This document shows positions 36,294 through 43,838 of a DNA stretch of 64,000 bases, piece after piece. Numbering within the stretch: position 1 is the stretch's first letter; each line of letters opens with the position of its first letter. Origin of the DNA: Bog-756 sp963730685 (GTDB lineage Bacteria > Actinomycetota > Acidimicrobiia > Acidimicrobiales > RAAP-2); the NCBI GenBank assembly GCA_963730685.1, contig CAVSSP010000004.1, positions 1,426,001 through 1,490,000 on the forward strand. The letters run 5' to 3'. The notes beneath the pieces were generated by a model, which did no database searches, was not told where the DNA came from, and saw nothing but the letters and a program-made list of their open reading frames with translations. The translations under genes and the position numbers were made by a program.

Positions 36294-37619
36294 ATGGACC
36301 ACACGGACGCCTACGAGCCCACCGGGGGCGACGACGGGTCCGAGGTGGTGGCGCCCGCCGATGCGTCGTTCCTGCCCCCCCAGTGGACGGAGCCGCCGGC
36401 GCCTGAGCTCTCCGACACCGCCGGGCGGAGGCCGGCCTCGCTGGTCCCGGTGTGGGCGCCCGTCACCCCCGGCGTCGGCACCGCCGCCGCCGTCCCGGCC
36501 CCCGACACCCGGGGTCCGGGCTGGCGATGGGCGCTGGTCTCGCTGGTGGCGGCCCTCATCGGCGCCCTGGTCGGGGGAGGGATCGTGGCGGCAGTCGACA
36601 ACGGGCATCCCACCAGTTCGACCACGGTCAAACAGATCACCGCCGGTCCGGCCCTCCTGAACGGCACCACCGACATCGAGTCGGTCATCGACAAGGTGCT
36701 TCCTGCCATCGTCTCGGTCGACGCCACTTCGGCGGCCCAGGACGACCAGGGGACCGGGATGATCATCACCGCCGGGGGAGAGGTGGTGACCAACAACCAC
36801 GTCATCGCCGGGGCTACCACTATCAGCGTCACCCTGTACGGCAAACTGACCTCGATGCCGGCCACCCTGATCGACACCGACCCGGTCAACGACGTCGCCC
36901 TCCTCCAGATCACCGGGGCGTCCAACCTCCCGACGGTCTCGTACGGCAACTCCAAGGACGTCCAGGTCGGGGACGCCGTGGTGGCCATCGGCAACGCCCT
37001 CGGACTCTCGGCCGGCTCACCCACGGTGACCCAGGGGATCATCTCGGCGACGGGCCGGACGGTGCAGGCGAGCGACTCGTCGGGCAACGCCACCGAGACG
37101 CTGTCCAACATGTTCCAGACCGATGCCGCCTACAACCCCGGCAACTCGGGCGGACCGCTGCTCGACAGCTCGGGTCAGGTCATCGGCATGAACACGGCGG
37201 TGGCAGCCAACGAGGATGGGACGTCCCAGGCCGAGAACATCGGGTTCGCCATCCCCTCCAACAAGATCGAGGAGCTCCTGCCGGCGCTCCGGGACAAGTC
37301 GATCGACTCGGGTCGGGCCGGCACCGGTTACCTCGGCGTGCAGATCGAGACGCTCACCCAACAGCTCCGCACCGCCTACGACTTCGTCCCGACGCAGGGG
37401 GCCGTGGTGACCGAGGTGGAACCCGGCTCGCCGGCCGACTCGGCCGGCTTGCAGGAGGGCGACGTGATCACCACCTTCGACGGCAAGGCGGTCACCAGCG
37501 CCGACCAGCTCGCCACCGCCATTCAGGCCGAGGCTCCCGGGCGGAAGGTGACGATCGGGCTGTACCGGGAACAGACCCAGGTGACCACCACGGCCACGCT
37601 CGGGTCGGCATCCGGGTAG
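36294..37619 (+). CDS. HtrA/DegP-like membrane-anchored serine protease with PDZ domain
   Basis: Envelope quality-control protease. 441 residues: a cytoplasmic Pro/Ala-rich N-terminus, one transmembrane helix (about 79-101), trypsin-like domain with the triad His169 (TNNHV), Asp200 (DPVNDVALL) and Ser285 (NPGNSGGPL), and a PDZ domain (about 340-430, GYLGVQI to GLQEGDVITTFDG). The anchored form is typical of actinobacterial PepD/HtrA proteins. The upstream gap contains TTAAGAAC-like AT-richer sequence near 36100, a likely promoter zone. Confidence 0.92.
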   Translation: MDHTDAYEPTGGDDGSEVVAPADASFLPPQWTEPPAPELSDTAGRRPASLVPVWAPVTPGVGTAAAVPAPDTRGPGWRWALVSLVAALIGALVGGGIVAAVDNGHPTSSTTVKQITAGPALLNGTTDIESVIDKVLPAIVSVDATSAAQDDQGTGMIITAGGEVVTNNHVIAGATTISVTLYGKLTSMPATLIDTDPVNDVALLQITGASNLPTVSYGNSKDVQVGDAVVAIGNALGLSAGSPTVTQGIISATGRTVQASDSSGNATETLSNMFQTDAAYNPGNSGGPLLDSSGQVIGMNTAVAANEDGTSQAENIGFAIPSNKIEELLPALRDKSIDSGRAGTGYLGVQIETLTQQLRTAYDFVPTQGAVVTEVEPGSPADSAGLQEGDVITTFDGKAVTSADQLATAIQAEAPGRKVTIGLYREQTQVTTTATLGSASG

Positions 37620-37709
37620 TGCCGGTCGGTAGGGGACACGGAGCCACCGCCACGGCGCATACGATCGCGGGATGACCCGACGGCCCGGCTACCACTCCGC
37701 CCACCCGGG

Positions 37710-38340
37710 GTGGCGCCCGTGATCGAGGCGGACGGACGCTCACCGGACCAGAGGTGGGTGGACCGACTGGTGGCACCGCGGCCCGAGCCGGCCAGGGACG
37801 GGTCCGCCCCTGACGGACCCGTACTCGAGCGCATCCTCGAGTCGGCTACCACCGTCCCCGATCACGGTGGGCTGCGGCCGTGGCGATTCGCCGATCATCT
37901 CGGGGACCGGTCGGGACCGGTTCGGTGACGCCCTGGTCGAAGGGCTCCTCGACACGAAGGGTCCCGATGTGCCGGCGGCGGCCGTGGCCAAGATGCGCGG
38001 GAAGGCGTTCGCAGCGCCGTGCGCGGTGGCCCTGATCGCCGCACCCGATCCCACCTCGAACGTACCGGTGTGGGAGCAGGTGGCATCGGCCTCGTGCACC
38101 GGGTACGCCATCGTCCTGGCGGCCACCGGTTTCGGCTACGGGGCGGTGTGGAAGAGCGCTGCCGTCATCGGGTCCACCCCGGTGCGGGCACTGTTCGACC
38201 TCACCGACCACGAGCAGCTCCTCGGGTGGGTCAACCTCGGTTCAGCGGCTCCACTGGGGACGAGGAAGTCGGACGCCGGCCCAGACGACCTTCACGGACT
38301 GGTCACGGTGATCGGTGAGGTTCCCGGCCGTTTCGGCTGA
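37710..38340 (+). pseudogene. Nitroreductase-family protein, frameshifted
   Basis: The first ~60 codons (from GTG 37710, ending RPWRFA at 37890) and the rest (from IISGTGRDRFGDALVEG, frame of 37867) belong to one nitroreductase-fold gene of about 209 residues but lie in frames one base apart; the shift falls at about 37888-37893. Family features are FMN-contacting SATTVPDHGGLRPWRF, VAKMRGKAFAAP, and the helix ASASCTGYAIVLAATGFGYGAVW. Without correction the first frame stops at 37928. The single extra base could be an assembly error. Confidence 0.7.
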
Positions 38341-38423
38341 CCGCGGAGCCGAGGCCGACGCCGACAGGCGTGGGCGCAGATGGCGTCGGGCGGGCGCCTC
38401 GCCCCACCGCCTCGCCCCACCGC

Positions 38424-38672
38424 TCAGCCCCAGCGGGCCAAGGGGGGGCCGAGCCCGGCCTCGTGGGCACAGTTCCCGCACAGGTCCATGCGCCGTGCCC
38501 CCGGGCGGTCCGACGCCGCCACCCGGCGCCAGCCGTAACGGCGGGCCTCCTCGAGGCAGGCCGACTCCGACCAGCGAGGTGCGGTCCGAGCCCCACATTT
38601 TCCACAGGTGCGGAAGAAGAGCTCCTCCTCGTAGAGGTCCTCGAAGTCCAGTTCGTCCGGGTCGGTGTCCAT
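38424..38672 (-). CDS. Small zinc-ribbon-like protein
   Basis: 82 residues: acidic start MDTDPDELDFEDLYEEELFF, then CGKCG and, 40 residues on, CGNC, two knuckles that probably share one zinc. Between them is a basic helix (LEEARRYGWRRVAAS). No catalytic motif; a DNA- or protein-binding role is plausible. The ATG at 38672 matches the start of the acidic conserved-looking segment. Convergent with the nitroreductase gene and divergent from the next one. Confidence 0.65.
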   Translation of the reverse strand: MDTDPDELDFEDLYEEELFFRTCGKCGARTAPRWSESACLEEARRYGWRRVAASDRPGARRMDLCGNCAHEAGLGPPLARWG

Positions 38673-38808
38673 GGGGTCGCTCGAAACGAGAATACCGCCG
38701 ACCGGGACCGGTCGCGCCACGACGGGCGGTCCCGCGCCGCAGGCGGTCGGCCTAACCTGAGGCCGGGTGCGCGCCGGCGGCCCGGACCGAGAGCGGGGGA
38801 GAGCCCAC

Positions 38809-39222
38809 ATGAGTGACATGAACGACTGGAACACCAAGGTCATCGAAGAGTTCCGGGCCAACGACGGCAAGGTCGGCGGACAGTTCGAGGGGGCCCCGGT
38901 GCTGCTGCTCACCACGACCGGGGCCAAGTCCGGCAAGGCGCGTGTCAATCCGATGATGTTCCTGGGCGAGGGCGACCGCCTCTATGTGTTCGCGTCGAAA
39001 GCCGGTGCGCCCACCAACCCGGACTGGTACCACAACCTGATCGCCAATCCCGACGTCACCGTCGAGGTGGGGCCCGACACGGTGAACATGACGGCCAGCG
39101 TCGTGAGTGGTTCGGAGCGGGACCGCATCTACGCCGAGCAGGCCAGTCGCTACCCCGGGTTCGCCGAGTATCAGGAGAAGACCGACCGGGTCATCCCGGT
39201 GGTGGCACTGGACCGTCGGTAA
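38809..39222 (+). CDS. Deazaflavin (F420)-dependent nitroreductase-family oxidoreductase
   Basis: 137 residues of the Ddn/split-barrel family: LLLTTTGAKSGKARVNPMMF, the F420-phosphate-binding strand, YVFASKAGAPTNPDWYHNLIANPDVTVEV in the core, and VIPVVALDR at the end. These enzymes use reduced F420 to reduce enones, quinones or nitro compounds. The fbiC gene in the window supplies the cofactor pathway. GGGGGAGAG precedes the ATG at 38809. Substrate unknown. Confidence 0.88.
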   Translation: MSDMNDWNTKVIEEFRANDGKVGGQFEGAPVLLLTTTGAKSGKARVNPMMFLGEGDRLYVFASKAGAPTNPDWYHNLIANPDVTVEVGPDTVNMTASVVSGSERDRIYAEQASRYPGFAEYQEKTDRVIPVVALDRR

Positions 39223-39289
39223 CTCCTCGTCGCCGCGCCATCTGTCAGGGCCCCCCGGCTCTCGTGCCGGCTCCCCTCCGGGGGCGGCC

Positions 39290-39295
39290 TAATAT
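39290..39295 (+). promoter_or_regulatory. -10 box of a probable leaderless transcript
   Basis: TAATAT lies seven bases before GTG 39303 with no ribosome-binding site between, the cleanest example of the close -10/start spacing seen in this window. Confidence 0.5.
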
Positions 39296-39302
39296 CATCA
39301 CC

Positions 39303-39653
39303 GTGACGAAATCTTCCGATAGTCCACGGTGCGGCTGGTGTCACCGTCTGCTCCCCGAATCGGCCGGAGCGGGCCGGCCTCGCCGGTTCTGCAGCCCGTC
39401 CCACCGGCAGCGGGCGTACGAGGCACGGCGGCGCGCCGACTCGTTGCAGATCCCGCCGGGTCAGACGATCGTCGCCGAGGACGATCTCCGGCGGCTGCAC
39501 GACCGGCTGTACCGGCTCGAGTCAGCGCTCCAGGACATCGAGTCTGATCTGGCCGGGAGCCCGGGGCCGCGTGCCTACCGGGAGGCGTTGGAGCACCTCA
39601 CGGAGGCGGCCCACGACCTGGTGGGCCTGGTGGTCGAGCCCGTGCGCCAGTAG
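39303..39653 (+). CDS. Small zinc-finger protein next to dif
   Basis: 116 residues. N-terminal zinc knuckle CGWC...FCSPSHRQRAYEARR: the usual fourth Cys of this CX2C...CX3C pattern is His here, still a possible ligand. The C-terminal half is a long charged helix (about 60-110), probably a dimerising coiled coil. The RQRAYEARR segment resembles DNA-binding basic tails of actinobacterial zinc-finger proteins. GTG at 39303 follows a TAATAT box. It ends 17 bases before the dif site. Confidence 0.7.
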   Translation: MTKSSDSPRCGWCHRLLPESAGAGRPRRFCSPSHRQRAYEARRRADSLQIPPGQTIVAEDDLRRLHDRLYRLESALQDIESDLAGSPGPRAYREALEHLTEAAHDLVGLVVEPVRQ

Positions 39654-39670
39654 CCGACCGCTCCCATTAA

Positions 39671-39698
39671 ACCGCCGATAATGTATATTATGTCAAGT
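39671..39698. other. dif: Chromosome dimer resolution site dif
   Basis: A 28-bp XerCD core: left arm ACCGCCGATAA, central hexamer TGTATA, right arm TTATGTCAAGT. The centre equals that of E. coli dif, the right arm differs from the E. coli XerD arm at two positions, and the whole fits the actinobacterial dif pattern (CCGATAAT...ATTATGTCAAGT). The inner bases ATAA and TTAT are dyad-symmetric about the hexamer. XerC/XerD recombine here to resolve chromosome dimers, which places the window at the replication terminus. It lies in a 431-base gene-free gap (39654-40084); 39699-40084 shows no other recognisable element. Confidence 0.9.
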
Positions 39699-40084
39699 AA
39701 CGCAGAGGGCGGACCGGCGGGTTAGGGGGCGCGTGCGGAGCACTCCCCTCGATGTCGTGCCCGGTCGGGGTAGGGATAACGGTGCCGGACCGTGAGTGCG
39801 GAGCGGATGGGGCGGGCTCGTGCGGGCCCCGTGCCCGGCACGCACGGCGGTCACGGGCCTCTTGTGGTTCCAGCTCCGATACCTGATGATGGAATGGTGC
39901 GGAGGGCGGTGCCGGCGTGCTCATTCAGCCGATCGAACTGACCACTTCCCGGCGATGGCCGATGGCGGCCTGCCGGAGACGGCGGGGCGCTCTGCTCGAC
40001 TCAGCGAGGGGTGTGATTGATGGAGGGATGGTTCCGGAACCTCGAGGCGTGTGGCGTCGGGGAGCGGTGAGAAAGGGGGGCCCG

Positions 40085-40279
40085 ATGGCCCGAAAAGTTG
40101 CAGACTGCCGTGATTTTCCCAGTGAGAGCGGGTGCTCGCTGACGATCTCCGGTGAGGAGGAAGAGGTCGTGTTGGCGGCGACCCAGCACGCCGTCTCCGC
40201 CCACGGCCACGATGACACCGGTGAGGTGCGGGACTGGCTCCGGAACAACCTGAAGGACGAGGTTCCAGCGGGGTCCTGA
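40085..40279 (+). CDS. DUF1059 small protein
   Basis: 64 residues matching the whole DUF1059 family: KVADCRDFPSESGCSLTISGEE, with the two conserved cysteines, then VVLAATQHAVSAHGHDD with conserved His, and a final helix. Function is unknown; the Cys/His set suggests a metal or redox role. ATG at 40085 is preceded by GAAAGGGGGG. It is the first gene after dif on the plus strand. Confidence 0.85.
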   Translation: MARKVADCRDFPSESGCSLTISGEEEEVVLAATQHAVSAHGHDDTGEVRDWLRNNLKDEVPAGS

Positions 40280-40359
40280 TCCGAACGCGCAGGCCGTACG
40301 TGTCGCCGCGGTGAGTGATCGAAATGGTGAGTGCAATTGGCGCCGGGTAGGGTTTCGCC

Positions 40360-40797
40360 GTGGCAGACCTCCTCGACCGGCTCATCGGCTCCCCCGGCCT
40401 GTACATCGGTAGTGGTGACGGCGTGGGGAGTGGCGAGTTCGTGGGCAGGTTCCGGGTCACCGTCCTGCCGTCGGGAACGGCCGTGGCCTTCGACTACGAG
40501 GCGTACGGCCTGAACGAGCTCCTCCAGCACTCCGAGCACACCATCCTGGCCCGGGACCACGAGGGCCGGCTGTCCATGTTCGGCGTCCACTGCGAGGCGC
40601 CGGTGCCGGCCACGCTCACCGAGCAGACCGGGGGGTTCTTCCGCGACCTCGAGCCGGTCGGGAGCTACCTGCTGGCCGTCCAGATGACCTTCGACGGTCA
40701 CGATCTGTCCTACTCGTGGTGGTGGGCGGCCCAGGGCGAGGAGCTGGTGGAGCGGTCGAGGGCGGTCATGCGTCGGGTCGACCCCACCGGCGGGTGA
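40360..40797 (+). CDS. Unknown protein, lipocalin-like beta barrel suspected
   Basis: 145 residues dominated by short alternating strands (GRFRVTVLPSGTAVAFDYEA, LLAVQMTFDGHDLSYSWWWA) and few helices, a pattern resembling nitrobindin/THAP4-like or DUF1579-like barrels; no signature residue confirms this. No signal peptide. The GTG start at 40360 is six bases after TAGGGT (40348-40353), implying a leaderless mRNA. Stands alone, followed by a perfect GC palindrome. Confidence 0.65.
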   Translation: MADLLDRLIGSPGLYIGSGDGVGSGEFVGRFRVTVLPSGTAVAFDYEAYGLNELLQHSEHTILARDHEGRLSMFGVHCEAPVPATLTEQTGGFFRDLEPVGSYLLAVQMTFDGHDLSYSWWWAAQGEELVERSRAVMRRVDPTGG

Positions 40798-40822
40798 GGT
40801 CGCCGGACGGCCTGGATCCCGG

Positions 40823-40846
40823 CACGCCCGGCCCGGGCCGGGCGTG
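40823..40846 (+). terminator. 24-bp perfect GC palindrome
   Basis: CACGCCCGGCCC is followed immediately by its reverse complement GGGCCGGGCGTG, 25 bases after the preceding stop. A very stable hairpin without a U-tract; a likely transcription end in this high-GC genome. Confidence 0.5.
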
Positions 40847-40894
40847 GGCCCCGAGACGCCCCGAGCCCCCGGGGTCGGCCTAGGATGCATGGGA

Positions 40895-40921
40895 GCGCCA
40901 CCGATCGCACGGAGGTGGCGC
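40895..40921 (+). promoter_or_regulatory. Hairpin in the aldolase 5' leader
   Basis: GCGCCACC (40895-40902) pairs perfectly with GGTGGCGC (40914-40921). TAGGAT at 40881-40886 would be the -10, putting the hairpin at the very start of a ~50-base leader, 13 bases before the GAGGAGG ribosome-binding site. It could stabilise or regulate the message. Confidence 0.4.
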
Positions 40922-40945
40922 CCCGACCGTTCCGAGGAGGCATCG

Positions 40946-41710
40946 GTGACCGAGATCCTGCAGCTCCCGCCGGACAGGAAGTTCGACTCGCCCGACCAGG
41001 AGCGGCTCTACAGGAAACAGCGCCTGGCGGCGGCCTTCCGGCTGTTCTCCCGGTTCGGGTTCGACGAGGGAGTGGCCGGCCACATCACCGCCCGTGACCC
41101 GGAGCGGCTCGACCACTTCTGGGTCAACCCGTTCGCGGTCAACTTCGGCCACATCCGGGTCTCGGACCTGATCCTGGTCAATCACGACGGAGAGGTGGTA
41201 GAGGGCGACAAGCCGGTCAACACGGCGGCGTTCGTCATCCACTCCCAGATCCATGCCGCCCGTCCCGACGTGGTGGCGGCCGCCCACGCCCACTCGATCT
41301 ACGGGAAGTCCTGGTCGGCCCTGGGCCGCACGCTCGAGCCGATCACCCAGGACGTGTGCGCCTTCTACGAGGACCATGCCGTGTTCGACGACTACACCGG
41401 CGTCGTGCTCGACCTCGAGGAGGGCAAGCGCATCGCCCACGCCCTCGCCGACAACAAGGCGGCCATCCTCCGCAACCACGGCCTGCTCACCGTGGGTCAC
41501 TCGGTCGACGAGGCGGCCTGGTGGTTCATCACCATGGAGCGCTCGTGCCAGGCCCAGCTGTTGGCATCGTCAGCCGGTACGCCGGTGCTCATCGAGTCCG
41601 AGATGGCCCGGCTGACGGCGAGCCAGGTCGGTTCCCACCTGGCCGGCTGGTTCAGCTTCCAGCCGCTGTTCGACCGTATCGTCCGGGAGCAGCCCGACCT
41701 GCTCGACTGA
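40946..41710 (+). CDS. Class II aldolase/adducin-family protein
   Basis: 254 residues covering the whole class II aldolase fold: GFDEGVAGHITARDP, the zinc ligands HAHSIYG in the middle and RNHGLLTVGHSVDEA later. The family includes fuculose- and rhamnulose-phosphate aldolases, epimerases and hydratases; this subgroup, with NPFAVNFGHIRVSDLILVNHDG, is widespread in Actinobacteria without a firm substrate. GTG at 40946 follows GAGGAGG with nine-base spacing. Confidence 0.85.
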   Translation: MTEILQLPPDRKFDSPDQERLYRKQRLAAAFRLFSRFGFDEGVAGHITARDPERLDHFWVNPFAVNFGHIRVSDLILVNHDGEVVEGDKPVNTAAFVIHSQIHAARPDVVAAAHAHSIYGKSWSALGRTLEPITQDVCAFYEDHAVFDDYTGVVLDLEEGKRIAHALADNKAAILRNHGLLTVGHSVDEAAWWFITMERSCQAQLLASSAGTPVLIESEMARLTASQVGSHLAGWFSFQPLFDRIVREQPDLLD

Positions 41711-41712
41711 GG

Positions 41713-41737
41713 GGCCCCGGGCCCGGCCCGGGTGGCC
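41713..41737. terminator. GC hairpin between convergent genes
   Basis: GGCC-CCGGGC (41713-41722) can pair with the stretch ending GTGGCC at 41737, leaving a small bulge and short loop. It is placed just after the aldolase stop and at the end of the opposing oxidoreductase gene, so it may terminate both. Confidence 0.4.
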
Positions 41738-42235
41738 TCACCCGATCGTGGCGGGTCCGTCAGGGCCCCGCAGCGGGGTGATGACGACCACGGGGATCTC
41801 CCGCCGGGTGTGGCGCTGGTAGACGTCATAGCGCCCCGTGACCCCGGGGTGGAAGATCCGGGACATGCCCCGGTTGGACCGGTTGACGAGCGGCCACAGC
41901 TGGGCCCGTTCCTCGGGGTCGGCGACCCGGGCCGTGGCCGGCATGACCAACCGTCCGACCCGGACGGTGACCTCTGGATCGGCCTGGAGGTTGAGCAGCC
42001 ACGCCGGCGGTCGATCGCTCCCCCCGTTGGAGGCCACCACGATGAGGTCACCCCGGTCACGGCAGTAGGTGAGGCCGTGGGTCCGGGGCAGCTTGGTCTT
42101 GCGGCCCGTGGTGGTCAAGAGCAGGGCCGGCACCCGGTTGCTGTGCTTGCCGAACCGACCGTCGGAGCGCTCGTAGATGTAGGCGTGGAACCGCAGGTAG
42201 GGGTCGACGAACCGGGTGGTGAAGATGCCGTCCAC
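41738..42235 (-). CDS. Deazaflavin (F420)-dependent nitroreductase-family oxidoreductase
   Basis: 165 residues of the Ddn-like family, with LLLTTTGRKTKLPRTHGLTYC, DLIVVASNGGSDRPPAWLLNLQADPEVTVRVG (core, quoted from its start) and IPVVVITPL near the end. It differs clearly from the copy at 38809 and represents another subgroup. Likely reduces an organic substrate with F420H2. It lies 13 bases after gcvPB on the same strand and may be the last gene of the glycine-cleavage transcript. Confidence 0.85.
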   Translation of the reverse strand: MDGIFTTRFVDPYLRFHAYIYERSDGRFGKHSNRVPALLLTTTGRKTKLPRTHGLTYCRDRGDLIVVASNGGSDRPPAWLLNLQADPEVTVRVGRLVMPATARVADPEERAQLWPLVNRSNRGMSRIFHPGVTGRYDVYQRHTRREIPVVVITPLRGPDGPATIG

Positions 42236-42248
42236 GCCGCACTCCCTC

Positions 42249-43838
42249 TCAGTGGCGGGCGTCGAAGGTGGGGACGAGCGTCCTGGCCGCCCTGGCCTCG
42301 TCGACCCGTCGCACCGGGGTGTGGTGGGGGAACTCGGCCATCCAGCCCTCGTCCTGGGTGTTGGCCTCGTAGGCGATGCGCTCCAACGACTCGGCCAGTG
42401 CCACCAGGGTCTGGGGGCTCTCGGTCTCGGTCGGCTCGATCATGAGCGCCTCGTCCACGATGAGGGGGAAGTAGACGGTCGGAGCGTGGAAGCCCTCCTC
42501 GAGCAGCCGCTTGGCGACGTCGAGGGCGCGGATGCCGTGGGCCTGCTTGATGGTGCGGACCGACAGGACGACCTCGTGCATGCACGGGCGGTCGAACGGC
42601 ACGTCATAGGTGCCGGTCAACCGTTGTCGGAGCCAGTTGGCGTTCAAGACGGCCGTCTCGGCGATCTGACGGAGCCCGTCTCCCCCGTTGGCCAGGATGT
42701 AGGCCAGGGCCCTCGCCAGCACCAACGAGTTGCCGTGCCAGGTGTGCACCCGGCCGATCGACCGAGGTGGCGTCACCCATTCGTAGACCGGGGCGCGGTC
42801 GTCCGACTCGATCCGCACCGGTCGGGGGCCGGGGAGGAAGGGCACCAGGCGCTCGGACACCGCCACCGGACCCGCCCCCGGTCCTCCCCCGCCGTGGGGG
42901 GTGGCGAAGGTCTTGTGCAGGTTCATGTGGACGATGTCGAACCCCATGTCGCCGGGGCGCACGACACCGAGGATGGCGTTGAGATTGGCCCCGTCGTAGT
43001 AGAGCAGCCCACCCACCTCGTGCACGGCGGCGGCGATGGCGGCGATGTCCACCTCGAACAGCCCGAGGGTGTTCGGATTGGTCAACATGATGCCGGCCAC
43101 GTCCTCGTCGAGGACGGTGGCGAGGGCATCCATGTCCACGCACCCCCGCTCGTCACTCGGGACGGTCACCACCTCGTAGCCGCCCAGGGTCACCGACGCC
43201 GGGTTGGTCCCGTGCGCCGAGTCAGGGATCACCACCTTGTGCCGGACCGACCCCTGGGCCTGGTGCCAGGCCCTCATGAGCAGGAGCCCGGTGAGCTCCC
43301 CCGCCGCACCGGCGGCGGGCTGCAGCGTGGCCGCCGCCATGCCCGTGACCTCGCAGAGGACCTCTTCCAGCTCGACCAGCAGTGCCAGCCACCCCTGGGA
43401 CAGGGATGCGGGTGCGCCCGGGTGGACCCCGGCCAGCCCGGGGAGCCCGGCCACGGTGTCGCAGAGTTTGGGGTTGTACTTCATGGTGCACGAGCCGAGG
43501 GGGTAGGCCCCGAGGTCGACGGAGAACTGGCGATGGGACAGGCGGGTGAAGTGGGCGACGAGGTCGCGCTCGGAGACTTCGGCGACGGGGACGGGCTGGC
43601 TTCTCCGATGGCCCTCGGGCACCAACTCGTCCACGCTCAACTCGGGCACGCCGGTGGTCCGGAACGACCAGGACCGGCGCCCGGGATGGGAGAGCTCGAA
43701 CAAGGTGGGCTCGGTGTCCCTCCCGAGGAGGGGGGCGCTGGTGGCCTTGCCTCCCGGTGCGCCTCCGGCCGCCGGGGCCACCGGGGCCACCGGGGCCGTG
43801 GCGGCCGGGTCGTCGGCCGGGGTCGGGGTCGGGGCCAT
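42249..43838 (-). CDS. gcvPB: Glycine dehydrogenase (decarboxylating) subunit 2
   Basis: PLP-binding half of the P-protein, which decarboxylates glycine and passes aminomethyl to GcvH. 529 residues with PLP lysine in HMNLHKTFATPHGGGGPGAGP, LGSCTMKYNPK near the N-terminus and IPDSAHGTNPAS. An Ala/Pro/Gly-rich N-terminal tail of about 40 residues precedes the domain. ATG at 43838 overlaps the gcvPA stop by one base; a GTG at 43841 would give a four-base overlap. Most Actinobacteria have a single ~950-residue GcvP; the two-subunit form here is unusual. Confidence 0.93.
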   Translation of the reverse strand: MAPTPTPADDPAATAPVAPVAPAAGGAPGGKATSAPLLGRDTEPTLFELSHPGRRSWSFRTTGVPELSVDELVPEGHRRSQPVPVAEVSERDLVAHFTRLSHRQFSVDLGAYPLGSCTMKYNPKLCDTVAGLPGLAGVHPGAPASLSQGWLALLVELEEVLCEVTGMAAATLQPAAGAAGELTGLLLMRAWHQAQGSVRHKVVIPDSAHGTNPASVTLGGYEVVTVPSDERGCVDMDALATVLDEDVAGIMLTNPNTLGLFEVDIAAIAAAVHEVGGLLYYDGANLNAILGVVRPGDMGFDIVHMNLHKTFATPHGGGGPGAGPVAVSERLVPFLPGPRPVRIESDDRAPVYEWVTPPRSIGRVHTWHGNSLVLARALAYILANGGDGLRQIAETAVLNANWLRQRLTGTYDVPFDRPCMHEVVLSVRTIKQAHGIRALDVAKRLLEEGFHAPTVYFPLIVDEALMIEPTETESPQTLVALAESLERIAYEANTQDEGWMAEFPHHTPVRRVDEARAARTLVPTFDARH

